Assembly: GCA_036971615.1 (NCBI GenBank)
Contig: JAYKKR010000001.1
Location: 3,658,001-3,722,000 of the forward strand
DNA: 64,000 nt
Direction: 5' to 3'
Source: Amyloporia xantha
Taxonomy: Eukaryota > Basidiomycota > Agaricomycetes > Polyporales > Adustoporiaceae
Shown here: positions 1 through 12,451 of the stretch, piece after piece
Numbering within the stretch: the stretch's first letter is position 1
Layout of the letters: the number at the start of each line of letters is the position of its first letter
Notes under the pieces: model-generated
Database searches by the model: none
What the model was told of the DNA's origin: nothing
What the model saw: only the letters and a program-made list of their open reading frames with translations
Made by a program: the position numbers and the translations under genes

Positions 1-561
1 GGAATGGAAAAAGCAGGACGACCCGGGGAATGGGTGGTGAGGGATAGTAGAGATGAAGGCTCGACCTGCGAGAAGGAGGTAGTATGTTATGGACTGTGGG
101 CGGAAACCTTATCCTGGAGCAGATGCGGAGGAGAAAAATATACGCATGTCACGGTCGCTGTCCTTGTCAGCTCGGAGCGATCAGTTTGGCTCTGGGAGTC
201 GTCCGCCCATAAGGCTAGACCAGTCACGCCCTGACGTCATTTCCTGATCCATAATCCCCTTGCCCTCTACTCCGACTCTCACTCCCCGTCGGAGACTCAA
301 TCTGAGCCTCCCCTCTGCGGTCACCTCTTAATCTCCGCGAGAACTGCACCAGGCAATAGTGCGACTGATCGTGACTCAGGTACTGTACGGCATTCATGAC
401 AGAATGTCACCAGTCACCCTTGATGTACGCGTTCGTTTCCAAACATCGACCTCGACGCGATATCCATTCTGAGAGGAGGCAAACAATAGGAGTACATTGC
501 GTCGACAGTACTGTACGCGATTAACAAAAACAGATAACAACAACAGCGACAACACGAGAAA

Positions 562-2700
<2,139 letters not shown>

Positions 2701-3996
2701 GGTGACGTGAGCAGAGGTTATGGATAAAAGCTAGGAAGGAGGAGAGAAACAAGCAAGAGCAGAGAGGTGGCGAGTGAGCTAGTGGTGGCGGTGGAAGAGA
2801 AAAAGGCGACCACCGACGCGCCCTGCCGAATTCAACTCAGTGGGCCACACCACGGCAACTTCCGCAATCTAACCTTATTCACGCACGGACCCAGACGCCG
2901 GCTCTCCTATGCTCTCTTGCTCTCCTGCTGTAGTCGCTCCATGGTTTAACGCACCGTAGGTGTACAGAGGTGTACCCTCTTCGTTGTGGCTCCTACTTCT
3001 TTTTCGTTTGTTTAATTATCTCTCGTCCGGTGCTGAAAGTCATGAGGTGGCTGCCTAGCGCGAATTACTTGACCTTGCCACGAAGACGCCTCTGCACTTG
3101 CGCGCATCGCATTGACGTGGTCTTGGATAACAACTAATTGAGTCCTCTGGTAGTGAAGTCGCTGGATTCCCAGTGAATGTATACAGATTCTGCCTGGAAG
3201 TGTCACAGGGTTGATGCGCGGTGACTCCATAGGCTGCATGTCGTCAAGTGAGTCTCATGCACAAATCGGACATTCATTTCGGTCAAACTGACCATGAGCA
3301 CAGGACGACAGCGGGATGTTCGCATATGCTCAGATTTTGCGACTTGCACTGCGAAGTCATAGGAATGACGCGCTGTTATGGAGGCCTCGAGCTGCAGTCA
3401 TGGGACAAGCTTCGTCGGACCCCCGTTGAAATAATGTGCCAGTGGTCTGCAGACGATTCGACATTAAGCCATTGGTCAGCTTTCATGAAGTAGTGGCGAT
3501 TGATTACTGTCGGTGATGCTTCGTTCTCCCATGGCAAAGCCAGAACGTGCCTCTTCGTTCAGCAAGGTCTCACGGAGGAAGCAGGTCCCCCCCCTGTTGT
3601 TACGGCTGGGCAGCCTTCGGATCTCCCGCTTCCGTAGACAAATTTGCCGTGCAATTTGTATTCGAACACTGCCACGAGAACAGCTAGAGACCGCAAGAAC
3701 GACTATGCCGTGTTATTAGATGCCCTTCAGTTTAAGAGAGAGCATGTTCAGGTGTAAATTGCGACGCGGATGCATCATTCTTATTAAATTCTCGTATCTG
3801 AATGCTATGAGTCTGTTGAAAGATGTACGGTCAGGACACCGACATCTTGTGCGAACTTGGAGATGAACAATCCGGCGTTCCTCAGCCTCGACGGCGTTCC
3901 GCGCACACTCGGCCGAACCGATTCCTCACCCCGGTCCGTGTACGCGGAGCAGAACCACGGCGCTCTCTGCTGATGAAAAACACACTCACCCGGGCA
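2701..3996. other. Intergenic region, SUB2 upstream side, up to the first element
   Basis: No recognisable gene. The short open frames here have no family resemblance or splice-supported extension. The side next to 2700 should hold the SUB2 promoter. The side next to 3996 is inferred to be the original upstream region of the dicarboxylate carrier gene, because the 9-bp sequence at 3997-4005 matches the one now lying 47 bp upstream of that gene's ATG at 12193. Confidence 0.5.
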
Positions 3997-4005
3997 AGTC
4001 TGAGT
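3997..4005 (+). repeat. 9-bp target-site duplication AGTCTGAGT (outer flank, element 1)
   Basis: AGTCTGAGT directly precedes the TAGTCT start of element 1. Its partner is not at the other end of element 1. It is the reverse complement at 12240-12248, at the inner end of element 2. The preceding bases GGCA are shared with the other insertion site (GGCAAG at both), which hints at a target preference. Because the next base outward is A at both sites, the duplication could be read as 10 bp; the TAGTCT/AGACTA symmetry of the ends favours 9. Confidence 0.85.
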
Positions 4006-4090
4006 TAGTCTCCCGTAGGCAGACCTTAAATAGTGACCTTGGAGGGGAGGGCAGGACGGTCACTCTATAGGTCTGCACCAATACGCGCCC

Positions 4091-4118
4091 CTCAGACCGT
4101 AAGACGGCTTTTCGAGCG
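4091..4118 (+). repeat. Left subterminal motif of element 1
   Basis: CTCAGACCGTAAGACGGC followed by TTTTCGAGCG, 85 bp from the left end. A close relative (CCCAGACAGTAAGACG then CGTTTTCG) lies inverted near the right end at 10281-10304. A small hairpin (AGCGTG-CT-CACGCT) follows directly. This extends the 6-bp terminal repeat into an imperfect subterminal inverted repeat, a plausible binding site for the element's own protein; binding is inference. Element 2 has the same motif at about 18457-18484. Confidence 0.6.
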
Positions 4119-4281
4119 TGCTCACGCTTGCCGCGTGATCGCCGAGCGATGCCGGCTGGCTGCCGACAGATCCAATCAGCATTACCATTACTTTGGTGCT
4201 GCGACCGCGCGGTAGGGTGAAATCATCCAGGACTCTTAAGTCCTTCTTCACTACACCGCTGGTCTACGTGCATTGTCTCGA

Positions 4282-7200
4282 ATGTCGTCACATTATCATG
4301 GACGAGAACTCGGAGGTTACGAACGCACACCCACTACTGGTATGCCTTGGCGCCACATGTCCCCGTCAGATCCGAGTCCCGACAATACTATGTATTTTAT
4401 CCCTTCATTCGCAACACCTGGGTCATCGCACACTTCTGATTGGGAAGCTACTGACCTTCCGACATATTCACCTCGGGAACCCTGGCTGCCATTGGCTTCC
4501 TCGCAGAACCAGCCCAGTAATCTTTCTCGGCACACTCCCGGTACACCTACTCCGAGTCGCCCGCCCAAGCGTAGACACGACGAGAATTCTGCACTGCACG
4601 CAGATGATGCAGGCCCACCATCGGCGAAGAAAAGAAAGTACTCATCCAGACAGACAGACGAAGAGAAACTGCAAATGGTATTCACGTGCATATCTCATGA
4701 TGCAAAGTGGACTTTCTCCGAGTTCATATTTAAAGCATTATCATTCGAGGGCCTTGTACTTTCAAAATCTCACGCCCAGTATATTCAGCATTTTCTGAAT
4801 GGACATGGTAAATACACTCCAGCAATGATTATTGATCTACTGCTGCGACACCCTGCTGGCCGAGTTGATCAATACTCAGATGCTGCAGGTCTCATGTTTT
4901 CTTTGACGACACCATGGGAGGATATTGGACCTGTGCGGCCCATGCTGACTTCATTTGCTGCTCAATCGATACAAAGCAGGCTTCTTGCAGAGGCCGAAGA
5001 GGCAATTAAGCCTGAAAACGGTCTTCATACATCCCGTGGGAGGCGTCGAGATGGCTCCGGAGGAAAGATGTGGAATGGGTTGATATTGGTCAGGCAACTG
5101 TGTCACGGGTGCAGGATATCGTGCAGAAGCATCAGCCATTAACGTGGAAGTATCTACTTGCCATAGCTCATCGGAAGCACGGTGTAGATGGTTCTGATAT
5201 AGTCGCAGTCCGTAAATACCGCCCTCCTAATGTGGTCAGTGCATTGTTCGCTGCATATGGAAGCTACTTGACAGAGTTCCGGTTCCCATGACTCAGGTAG
5301 CAGTGCATGCCATCTCTGCTCTCAACTTCTCGCTCGAACCGTGCTAACCTGTTTCCAACTGTCAACGGTCTCCTTCATTTCGCGCTCTCCGCACCGATCG
5401 ACTTATTCCACTGGTACAGCCGCCTCGGGATGATGCCCACATACACCACTGTCTATGGGACGATGGGCAAATTTGCAGTCCAAGAAGCAGCGATCGTCAA
5501 AAAGCATGGGTCAGATCCCCGAACGGCAGGGGTCATCTGGTTTGACAATGTACAGAATTATCATTTACTCCGCGATGTTCGGTTTGGCCGCCAGAGTACA
5601 CTGAATATAGGAATAGCGGCAACATATGCCGAAGCGGTGGACTATGAGCCGGACGCTTTTGATCCAGATGACAAACAGCGGCGCATCAAGGAGAACAAAC
5701 GGAAGGACCTTACTGTCGAACAGCTAATCGGCTTGGTCGATCAATCTCACCGCGAGACTGTCGGGATGCTGCAGTGGCTGCGAACACTTATCCATCATGT
5801 CCCTGGACTCGCGCATCTCAAGGAGCATGTCTCTTTGCTATATCGCACACGGGCCAAGAAGCAGCAAGTTCCAATTACTGCATCGAACGTTCATCCCCTC
5901 GGCAGTAGTAGTAGGAACGAAACTGTGACAACAGAGCTCAAGGATGCGGTTTTCGACTTTCTGGGACAGATGGGACAGACGCAACAGGACCATAAGCATC
6001 GCTTGGTCTTGATGGGCGGCGATGGACTCACGTATGAGAAGCTCGTCCTGCTCAAGAACTACATGCAGTTCCATGACGATGAATTCGAGAGCTTACAGTT
6101 GGTGGAGCCCGTGCTCGCATTGTGGCATACCGGGTGGACGGATCTAAGCCGTCTCATTGAGACACATTGGGGTGTGCCTCTGTCCAAGGATCCGTCGACT
6201 TTGGGTCACAATGCAGCCAAGATCGGACGAGCAACGCCTGCCAATCTGAAGAAAGTCGATTTTAATTCAGGATCGGAACTCGTCTATTTGGTATTGGATG
6301 CCAGAATGTTGGACTGTTGGCGGTGAGGTTTTCAGATATTCACTGACTCATAATTTCTCCGGGCTGATATGTTTTATATACCATAGATTGTACTTCAAAC
6401 AGTCCGACCTGCTGAGCTATTTTGAGCAACTAGCTCAAAATAAACAGCTGCCACCATTCGAGGACCTTGAGCGTGCGGCGCAGAAGTTGTACCGTGCATA
6501 TTCGAGTTCACGTGGTGCTGAACGTGCTCTGTATTCGGTTGCCGACCACGGGTCCGATCCAAGTGCTTGGGAGTCCACGGTACCGCTAGGTAGTCCTTGG
6601 GTACCCATCGTGGAAGAGTCGCCCTCCGTGACTAGTGGTGCCACCAAGAAGCAACGCAGCAAAAAGAAAGCCAAGAAAAAGCCGAGTACAGATGATGCAG
6701 AGGAGGCGGAGCCATTCACAGGAGACCGCGTGCTCGCTCAGTCCATTGCGTTCATGCGGGATGCAGTGGTCTCTCGTGAATTTGCATATGCTGTCGCCGA
6801 GGGCGATGTCGGTCGGGTATATGAAGCGTTAAAGGTCCGTCGCTAATTGTCAGTACTGTCTGCATGCCGCTGATCCTCATGGTGTCGCATGTCATCTTTA
6901 GCTTATGCTCTTTACATTTGCAGGCTCCTCGCATTCCAAGTACACCTCATATCTCTTAGAGACTATCACAAACATCGAACTCGAGAGCAGTCCCGCGCTG
7001 CGCCATGCTATCCTGAGCAATCTGGTCATCAATCTCAGTGGAAAGCCGGGGCACTTTGCGGCGGGTGATATTGTACAAGAGCATTTCAATCGCTTGCTAC
7101 AGGTGATCGCCGAGCGCAAAGGGATTGAATATGGAGATCACTTCGTGCGCGATATCGTCTCACGCAATCTGCATCATATGACTCGCCTCATGGATGACTT

Positions 7201-7724
7201 GAAGCATGGAGTTGGTCTTGCAAGTAGGTCTGGGCGACACACGGATCCACACACTCGACCAGAGCACAAAATCCTGGCACGTGAATACCGGGAACATGAA
7301 CTCCACTCGCGACGTCCTGGCCGCACTCTCTATACCTGAACGAGACGCCGATGATTTTCGCCGTGGTCTGTCGAAGCTGCGGGCAGGCAAATTGAAGAAG
7401 TGGGTCGCTGAATCCATGTTCCTTCGCAGTGTGCGAGCACCTCTGCCCTCCCTGGATGGCTCATCCCATACTGCCAGTGGCCGCGCGAGTGACGGCGTTG
7501 GAGATGACTTGGATATGGAGAGCAGCGACAGCGAGGCTGAGGATGGAGATCGCGAGTGTCCCCGATCCTGTGATCAACCTCAGCCGCAGGTCTGTTCGAT
7601 GCGTATGGTTGACGATAGCCTGGTTTTTGAGCATGTCGACCTCGAAGCTGAAGTGACAATGGTACTCAGTCAGATTGGAGAGACACCACAGGATGATTAT
7701 GAGGATGAAGACGACGGCATATGA
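4282..7724 (+). pseudogene. DUF6589-like putative transposase, element 1 (frameshifted)
   Basis: Protein of the fungal DUF6589 type. The reading opens with MSSHYHGRELGG at ATG 4282 (a TTG lies just upstream). It has a low-complexity, basic N-terminus with a PPKRRHDE-like patch, then the conserved blocks: SRSNRANLFPTVNGLLHFA, GVIWFDNVQNYHLLRD, MGGDGLTYEKLVLL, LWHTGWTDLSRLIETHWG, then after two introns FTFAGSSHSKYTSYLLE and LSGKPGHF. The C-terminus is acidic and ends at 7724. The Asp residues in FDN and GGDG recall an RNase-H-like DDE core, but that is inference. Against element 2 this copy lacks one G at 5062-5063 and two bases near 5331, and has a 2-bp difference near 7328. Each breaks the frame. 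The lysine-rich run at 6655-6690 is in frame here, unlike in element 2. Confidence 0.75.
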
Positions 7725-7934
7725 CATCTTTTGAGCCACAAGGTGTGTGCAGGCATTGTATACACTCCTGCCAGTGCGTACTAACGGTTTCTTATGCGGC
7801 CCTCCAGCATGACATCAGCACTTCAATGTATGTTAGGTACATAATCAGGGCTATCACAGTTAGAATGTATTTACGGTTAGAGCTGCAGGCATGCTGACCA
7901 CTTTTTCATGGACTAGTACCATCACGATTGCGCC

Positions 7935-10123
7935 CTATAAAACGTCCCCAGGTATCTTAAGTTTACCTGTACTCATGCCTCCCATCTGCACCTTCAGATT
8001 CAGACCCTTGCTAGCCTCAGGTCTGCTCGGGCCGCAAGCCTCGGCAGCATCCAATAACGTCTCACTGCCACCACAGGCCCCATCTCTCTCTACAGTGGTG
8101 TCCTCGATCCGCTTCAGGGCTTCCACCCTGTTTCGGGCCCGCGTTTCTCTTTGCTTCGCATTCGTCGCCTTCCTCTTCTCATCACGTAGATCATGAAATC
8201 CAGCACGCAGCTCTTCAACCACTCCCAGCAGCTCGCTGTGATGGTGTTCAAGTGGTTGATGGTTGCGGATGATCGTGCGAAGGGTCTCGAGATCCGTGAG
8301 TGATGCAAAGTTATCGAAAATGGACTTGATGAGGCCAGAGGGCAAGAAGTCCTCTGATGGTATCATGCCGTACTTGCATTCATCTGCCTCCTCCCAAACA
8401 GTGCGGCGAAATTTCATGAGACGTTTCTCACCCATTTCGCGCATAGCCTTTGTGATACGCAGGGGATGATGTGGAGCAGGCCCTTCCTTCACTTCCGCTG
8501 ACATAGGTGCACGAGCAGGTGGCTGCTGCTCAGTGTCAACCGGGTGCCCTGAGTCTGAGTCCGAGTCCGAGTCCGAACTGACAGCCGTCAGATCTGGTAG
8601 TCCAGAAACTGAGAGCAACGGATCAACGATTTCGGGCACACAACCACTACAATTGCATGGTACTGGACGTGGCACGGGGGGCCTCGCTTCGCATGTTTGA
8701 CAGGTGCATGGCACATCATTGACCGCATTGTTGTAAATCTGATTAATTTCTTCATTTTTGCATCGGGCCAGGATGAGTCGTGCCATGGCCTCGTCAACTG
8801 CCCCCGTCTCCTTGCTAGTGCCCTTCAGCTTGACTATCTTGGTTTGAGCCACAGTATCCAGCGCCTTGCTTGCAAGTGCTGCAGCATTGCGAGGCAAATA
8901 TACTATTGCACGTGAGTCCATGCCTCTCCCATCGCGCAGGCGCCCTACTCGCTGCAGCAAAAGTTCGAGGTCGGCAGGGATATCGCCATATGAAATGACA
9001 TCTTGTGTTCACCATGCATCAATACCAAATGCCATTGTATCGGTCCCAAGTGTCAGCCGTGAGCGTGGATCATTGTGAAGCAATTCGAGTGTCGCTGAAT
9101 TGTACGTCTCCCAGTTCAATGCATTGTACACGCGGATGCGCTCTGCGCGATCTGGCCACTTCTCTGCCTTCTTCCACAGGTATGCTGCCACGCGATTGCC
9201 AAGCGTGATAGTGGTACAGAACATTATTATCCTGCGGTCTTCCTCGAGTACCCAGTCAAGCTCCGGGAAACGTGTGGACTTGATTCCGGATGCCATCGTG
9301 CGAAAGACCCAGCGGTAGTCGTAACGGGCATTGGACCTTCGGATAAGGTGGTACTCATTCTCGCGCAAACCGAGAGACTGACAAACTGACTGTGTTTGAG
9401 GCCCTGGACGCAAAGTGGCCGTGAGCGCCATGAGAACCGGAGTACCAGGAAGTCGCATGCGTATGTTCCCGATATGTGTAAACGCTGTGCGGAACTGGGC
9501 TCCCCATGTGTTGAGCAGGTGAGCTTCATCGACACTGAGGGCCATGATACGAGCCTGAAAGGCCTTTTTGCTGAGCAGGCCAGCGAATCCTTTGGATATG
9601 AGTTGTTCTGGAGACAGCAGAATGACCGCAACCCCACTGCCCGCGGCCTCCCAGAGATCCCTGCCCTCGCGGCGAGCCTTTTCGGTGGTATCAGCATTAA
9701 TGACCAGTGTCGAGAGATTGGCTGATTTGAACTTCGGCTCCTACAAAAATCAAATTTTAGTGTTTCTCTAAGCCGAAGATCTCAACCACGTACCATGTCA
9801 TGTTCCAAGGCCTTCGTTGGACATACGACCAATATCGCTGGGTCAGCGCGGAATCGTGCTCTGACGGAATCCGTCAAGTTGCACAGAGAGGGGTCTGCCG
9901 CAAGAGCTCGCGCGATAAGTATATACATTATCATGAAGCCCGTCTTGCCAGAACCAGTGGGGGTGATTGCTAGGACATCTGTGCCCTCCAACGCTTTGCA
10001 GACGCCTTCGAGCTGATAATCGTGTGGATCGTATGGGAGGTCCTTGGCCATAATTTCGCGGCAGAAGGCAAAGCCTTCTGGTGAACTGAATCGAAAAGAG
10101 GGTTGCGCAGTTGGTGTCTGCAT
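7935..10123 (-). pseudogene. RecQ-like DEAH helicase, element 1 (in-frame stop)
   Basis: ATG at 10123 (MQTPTAQPSF). Visible superfamily-2 motifs in order: LPYDPHDYQLEGVCKALEG (Q-motif-like), TPTGSGKT (Walker A), VVCPTKAL, then after an intron (about 9736-9793) LLSPEQLI, SVDEAHLLNTWG (DEAH), MALTATLRPG, IIMFCTT, TLGTDTMAFGID and QRVGRLRDGRG (motif VI). A TGA at 9009-9011 interrupts the frame between GIDAW and TQDVISYGDIP, and the same stop is in element 2. After it the frame runs open to 7935 through a Cys-rich stretch (CTCQTCEA, CNCSGCV; possibly zinc-binding), an SDSDSDSDSG tract and a charged coiled-coil-like region. A DNA helicase role in transposition is inference from linkage. Confidence 0.75.
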
Positions 10124-10246
10124 AGCATAAATAAATCATGGAAATTAATAAAGCTGTCGCGGGTAGCAGCGTTGATGACTAGAGAGACATGGCGCGACCC
10201 GCAAGACGTCGTGTCGCGTCGCGTCGCGCTATGCAAGATCTACTCA

Positions 10247-10291
10247 ACGCGTTTCGGAGATCGATTTGCTTACATAACTCCGAAAACGCGT
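10247..10291 (+). repeat. Hairpin near right end of element 1
   Basis: ACGCGTTTCGGAG (10247-10259) and CTCCGAAAACGCGT (10278-10291) form a 13-bp stem with one bulged base and an 18-nt loop, 35 bp from the element end. A GTCGC-type short tandem run (about 10211-10230) lies just inside. The same hairpin is at 12284-12328 in element 2. It overlaps the right subterminal motif and may be a transposase or helicase recognition structure (inference). Confidence 0.7.
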
Positions 10292-10326
10292 CTTACTGTC
10301 TGGGGGGGTCAAATTGTATCAGACTA

Positions 10327-10335
10327 AGCGTATCC
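10327..10335 (+). repeat. 9-bp target-site duplication AGCGTATCC (inner flank, element 1)
   Basis: Directly follows the AGACTA end of element 1. Its partner is the reverse complement at 18574-18582, outside element 2, and not the flank at 3997-4005. The exchange of partners is the signature of recombination between the two inverted elements. Confidence 0.85.
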
Positions 10336-10641
10336 CCAACCACTTATTAGATGTCGAACTTAGCTGCATCTCACAATAACAGTCCATGCATCTCCAAAAA
10401 TCGGAAAAATGCCCCATTGTAATATCTACGGGATAACGTCGGTGGGAAACGGATACTGGCTCGAATGCGCAGGCAGAGCACTGGGATGGGCTGTAACACT
10501 ACTCATGACGACAATATATACATACTTAAGATAGGCCGACATGCATCTATGGTATACACATGTTTTGGTCTATATCTGGTTTGGGTCCAAGCAAGTCAAC
10601 GATAAAGATAGTACCATACCATTCGGCGTCTGGCCGCAAAG

Positions 10642-12193
10642 CTACTGATCCGGGAAAAATGTACGCCAGCCCTTTTTCAATTGCTGAAAAGGGATGATGC
10701 TCAATGAGACAGAACAGTGGGATTTACACAGTAAAAGCATTGCTTACCTCAAGGAACACGAACATGAAGATCGTGTTGGGACCTAGACGGATAAATGCTG
10801 GTGTCCAGCCCTTGAATAGAAACCTAGGGCCTTCTTCCCGCAATGAACGCTGGAGTACCTCTAGTGGTTGTGATTTGCCAGTCTATTTATTTATCAGTGA
10901 CATGAAAAGGACAGCAACCTAGAGGTAAGGGAAGCACGTACTGCAGACATCAAGCGAGACCTCATCACATCTGCTGGAGAGCAAACCGCTGCAGTTGGAG
11001 AGAAGTTGTAGCAAAAATATCGCAAGCATGATAGGAGACCTACTTGTGGCCACAGTTCCGGCCAGTGTACTTGCGACCATGTGTAAAGCTAGATTGTCAC
11101 GGAACTGGTAGTCAACGATAGGGATAGGGTGATGTAATAATGTCGACTTGAACAGGTCGTAGCTAGAAAGAGCGTACATTCATACATTGATATTAGCGCA
11201 TGGTAGGAAGATGAATGTACGTACGACCATACTTGTGAACCCTAGGACCCGTAGAGATATAATTAATAATCCTGGGTACACAAATATCCGTGAGCTTACG
11301 TTCATTAACACCGCTCTAATCTGGTCATAGCTATGTAAGTCCAGTGGACTGGAGATAAGAACACAAAATAACACTCACTGTATTCGTTCCTAGGCCTCTC
11401 ATCAAACCCGTCACACCCTCGTTTTTTACAAGCTCTACCAGCCCAGTGAGTGCGTTGGAATAGTTGTATCGCTTCTCAGGTGGTCGTATTGAATCACTGG
11501 TCATACGGACTAATAGAATATCTGTTGATCGAGGAGATGAGACAGATCCTGTCGCACTCTATAGGGAATTGGCACGTTCCACGCACCTGCTGGATTGCCA
11601 GCAATACCACCCATACCACCAGCAGCCATCGCAGCCAATAGTAATTTACCTGAGGATGGAGGCCCATCCCTGGATAGATATTCTTTCATGCTTTCGTATG
11701 ACCCGAGTCGGACCATTGAGTAGGACATCTGCCGTAGTAGAGAAGCAGTGAGCCCTGTATAGAGACTTCTGAATCCGGTCTCGGCAACTGTCATGCGTAT
11801 GACAGAGAACGTTGAGGGTCGCTTGGCACCTGGAAGGGGGGGTAGAGTCTGCATTCGACTAGACGAACATCCCAGAAAGAGTTGGTTGAGAAGTGGAAGC
11901 ACGCCTTCGTTCAGTGCATGCAAAACTTACACTTTCGTAAGGTCGAGCGGGTGCGTGCATGAGGCCGCCACTGAGAATAATGCAAGTTATGAGCTGTTTC
12001 ATGTGGAAACAAACGACTACACGCACTGGAACCCGCAACGCCTTCGTCCCATTGCTATGTGTTAGAACCATACTCTCCTCGTGATGTCATAGAAGAACCG
12101 ACCTCCGAACCTGGACAGGTCAGCAGACACTTCTCGGGTCACATTTGTCGGGACTCACCAGAATGGATAAGTCTGTTTCTTAGTTTCAGACAT
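10642..12193 (-). CDS. DIC1: Mitochondrial dicarboxylate carrier (SLC25 family), between the two elements
   Basis: Inner-membrane carrier exchanging dicarboxylates for phosphate (family role). The ATG at 12191-12193 gives MSETKKQTYPFWF and, after two introns, the first carrier signature HPLDLTKVRMQT. The second repeat has GFRSLYTGLTASLLRQMSYS and, across an intron, NPADILLVRMTSD. The third has TTVCSPADVMRSRLMSA, then RFLFKGWTPAFIRLGPNT and a last exon ending FFPDQ with TAG at 10642-10644. All three PxD-type signatures are present and I see no break, so the gene looks functional. It fills the 1.9-kb spacer between inverted elements; only 46 bp of its own upstream DNA remain before the 9-bp flank and the right end of element 2. 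Exact splice sites were assigned by eye. Confidence 0.9.
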
Positions 12194-12239
12194 GGTCGTG
12201 TGCAGAGTGCAGAGTGTCGCTGGGCAGCATTTGACCCTC

Positions 12240-12248
12240 ACTCAGACT
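12240..12248 (-). repeat. 9-bp target-site duplication ACTCAGACT (inner flank, element 2)
   Basis: Reverse complement of AGTCTGAGT at 3997-4005. It lies directly before the first base of element 2 (TAGTCTGATAC) and 47 bp upstream of the carrier gene's start codon. In the inferred ancestral order it was the right-hand duplicate of element 1. Confidence 0.85.
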
Positions 12249-12451
12249 TAGTCTGATACAATTTGACCCCCCCAGACAGTAAGACGCGTTTTCGGAGTTA
12301 TGTAAGCAAATCGATCTCCGAAACGCGTTGAGTAGATCTTGCATAGCGCGACGCGACGCGACACGACGTCTTGCGGGTCGCGCCATGTCTCTCTAGTCAT
12401 CAACGCTGCTACCCGCGACAGCTTTATTAATTTCCATGATTTATTTATGCT

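Larger units (their letters stand above)
4006..10326 (+). mobile_element. Element 1: DUF6589 + RecQ-like helicase DNA transposon, left copy
   Basis: A 6321-bp element with ends TAGTCTCCCG...ATCAGACTA, so the perfect terminal inverted repeat is only 6 bp (TAGTCT/AGACTA). It carries a DUF6589-like gene reading inward from the left end and a RecQ-like DEAH helicase gene reading inward from the right end; their 3' ends are about 210 bp apart. It matches 12249-18573 in inverted orientation over its whole length. The differences I noticed are a few indels, mostly in homopolymers, plus at least one substitution. Near both ends a subterminal motif (CAGACxGTAAGACG...TTTTCG) occurs in inverted orientation. 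The 9-bp flanks are exchanged with those of element 2. I know of no named superfamily for this gene pair; whether the DUF6589 protein is the transposase is inference. Confidence 0.85.

Noticed and set aside
9009..9011. Selenocysteine or tiny intron at the helicase TGA
   Set aside because: Fungi are generally without selenoproteins, and the only nearby GT-AG pair I see would make an intron of 11 nt. An in-frame stop is the plain reading.
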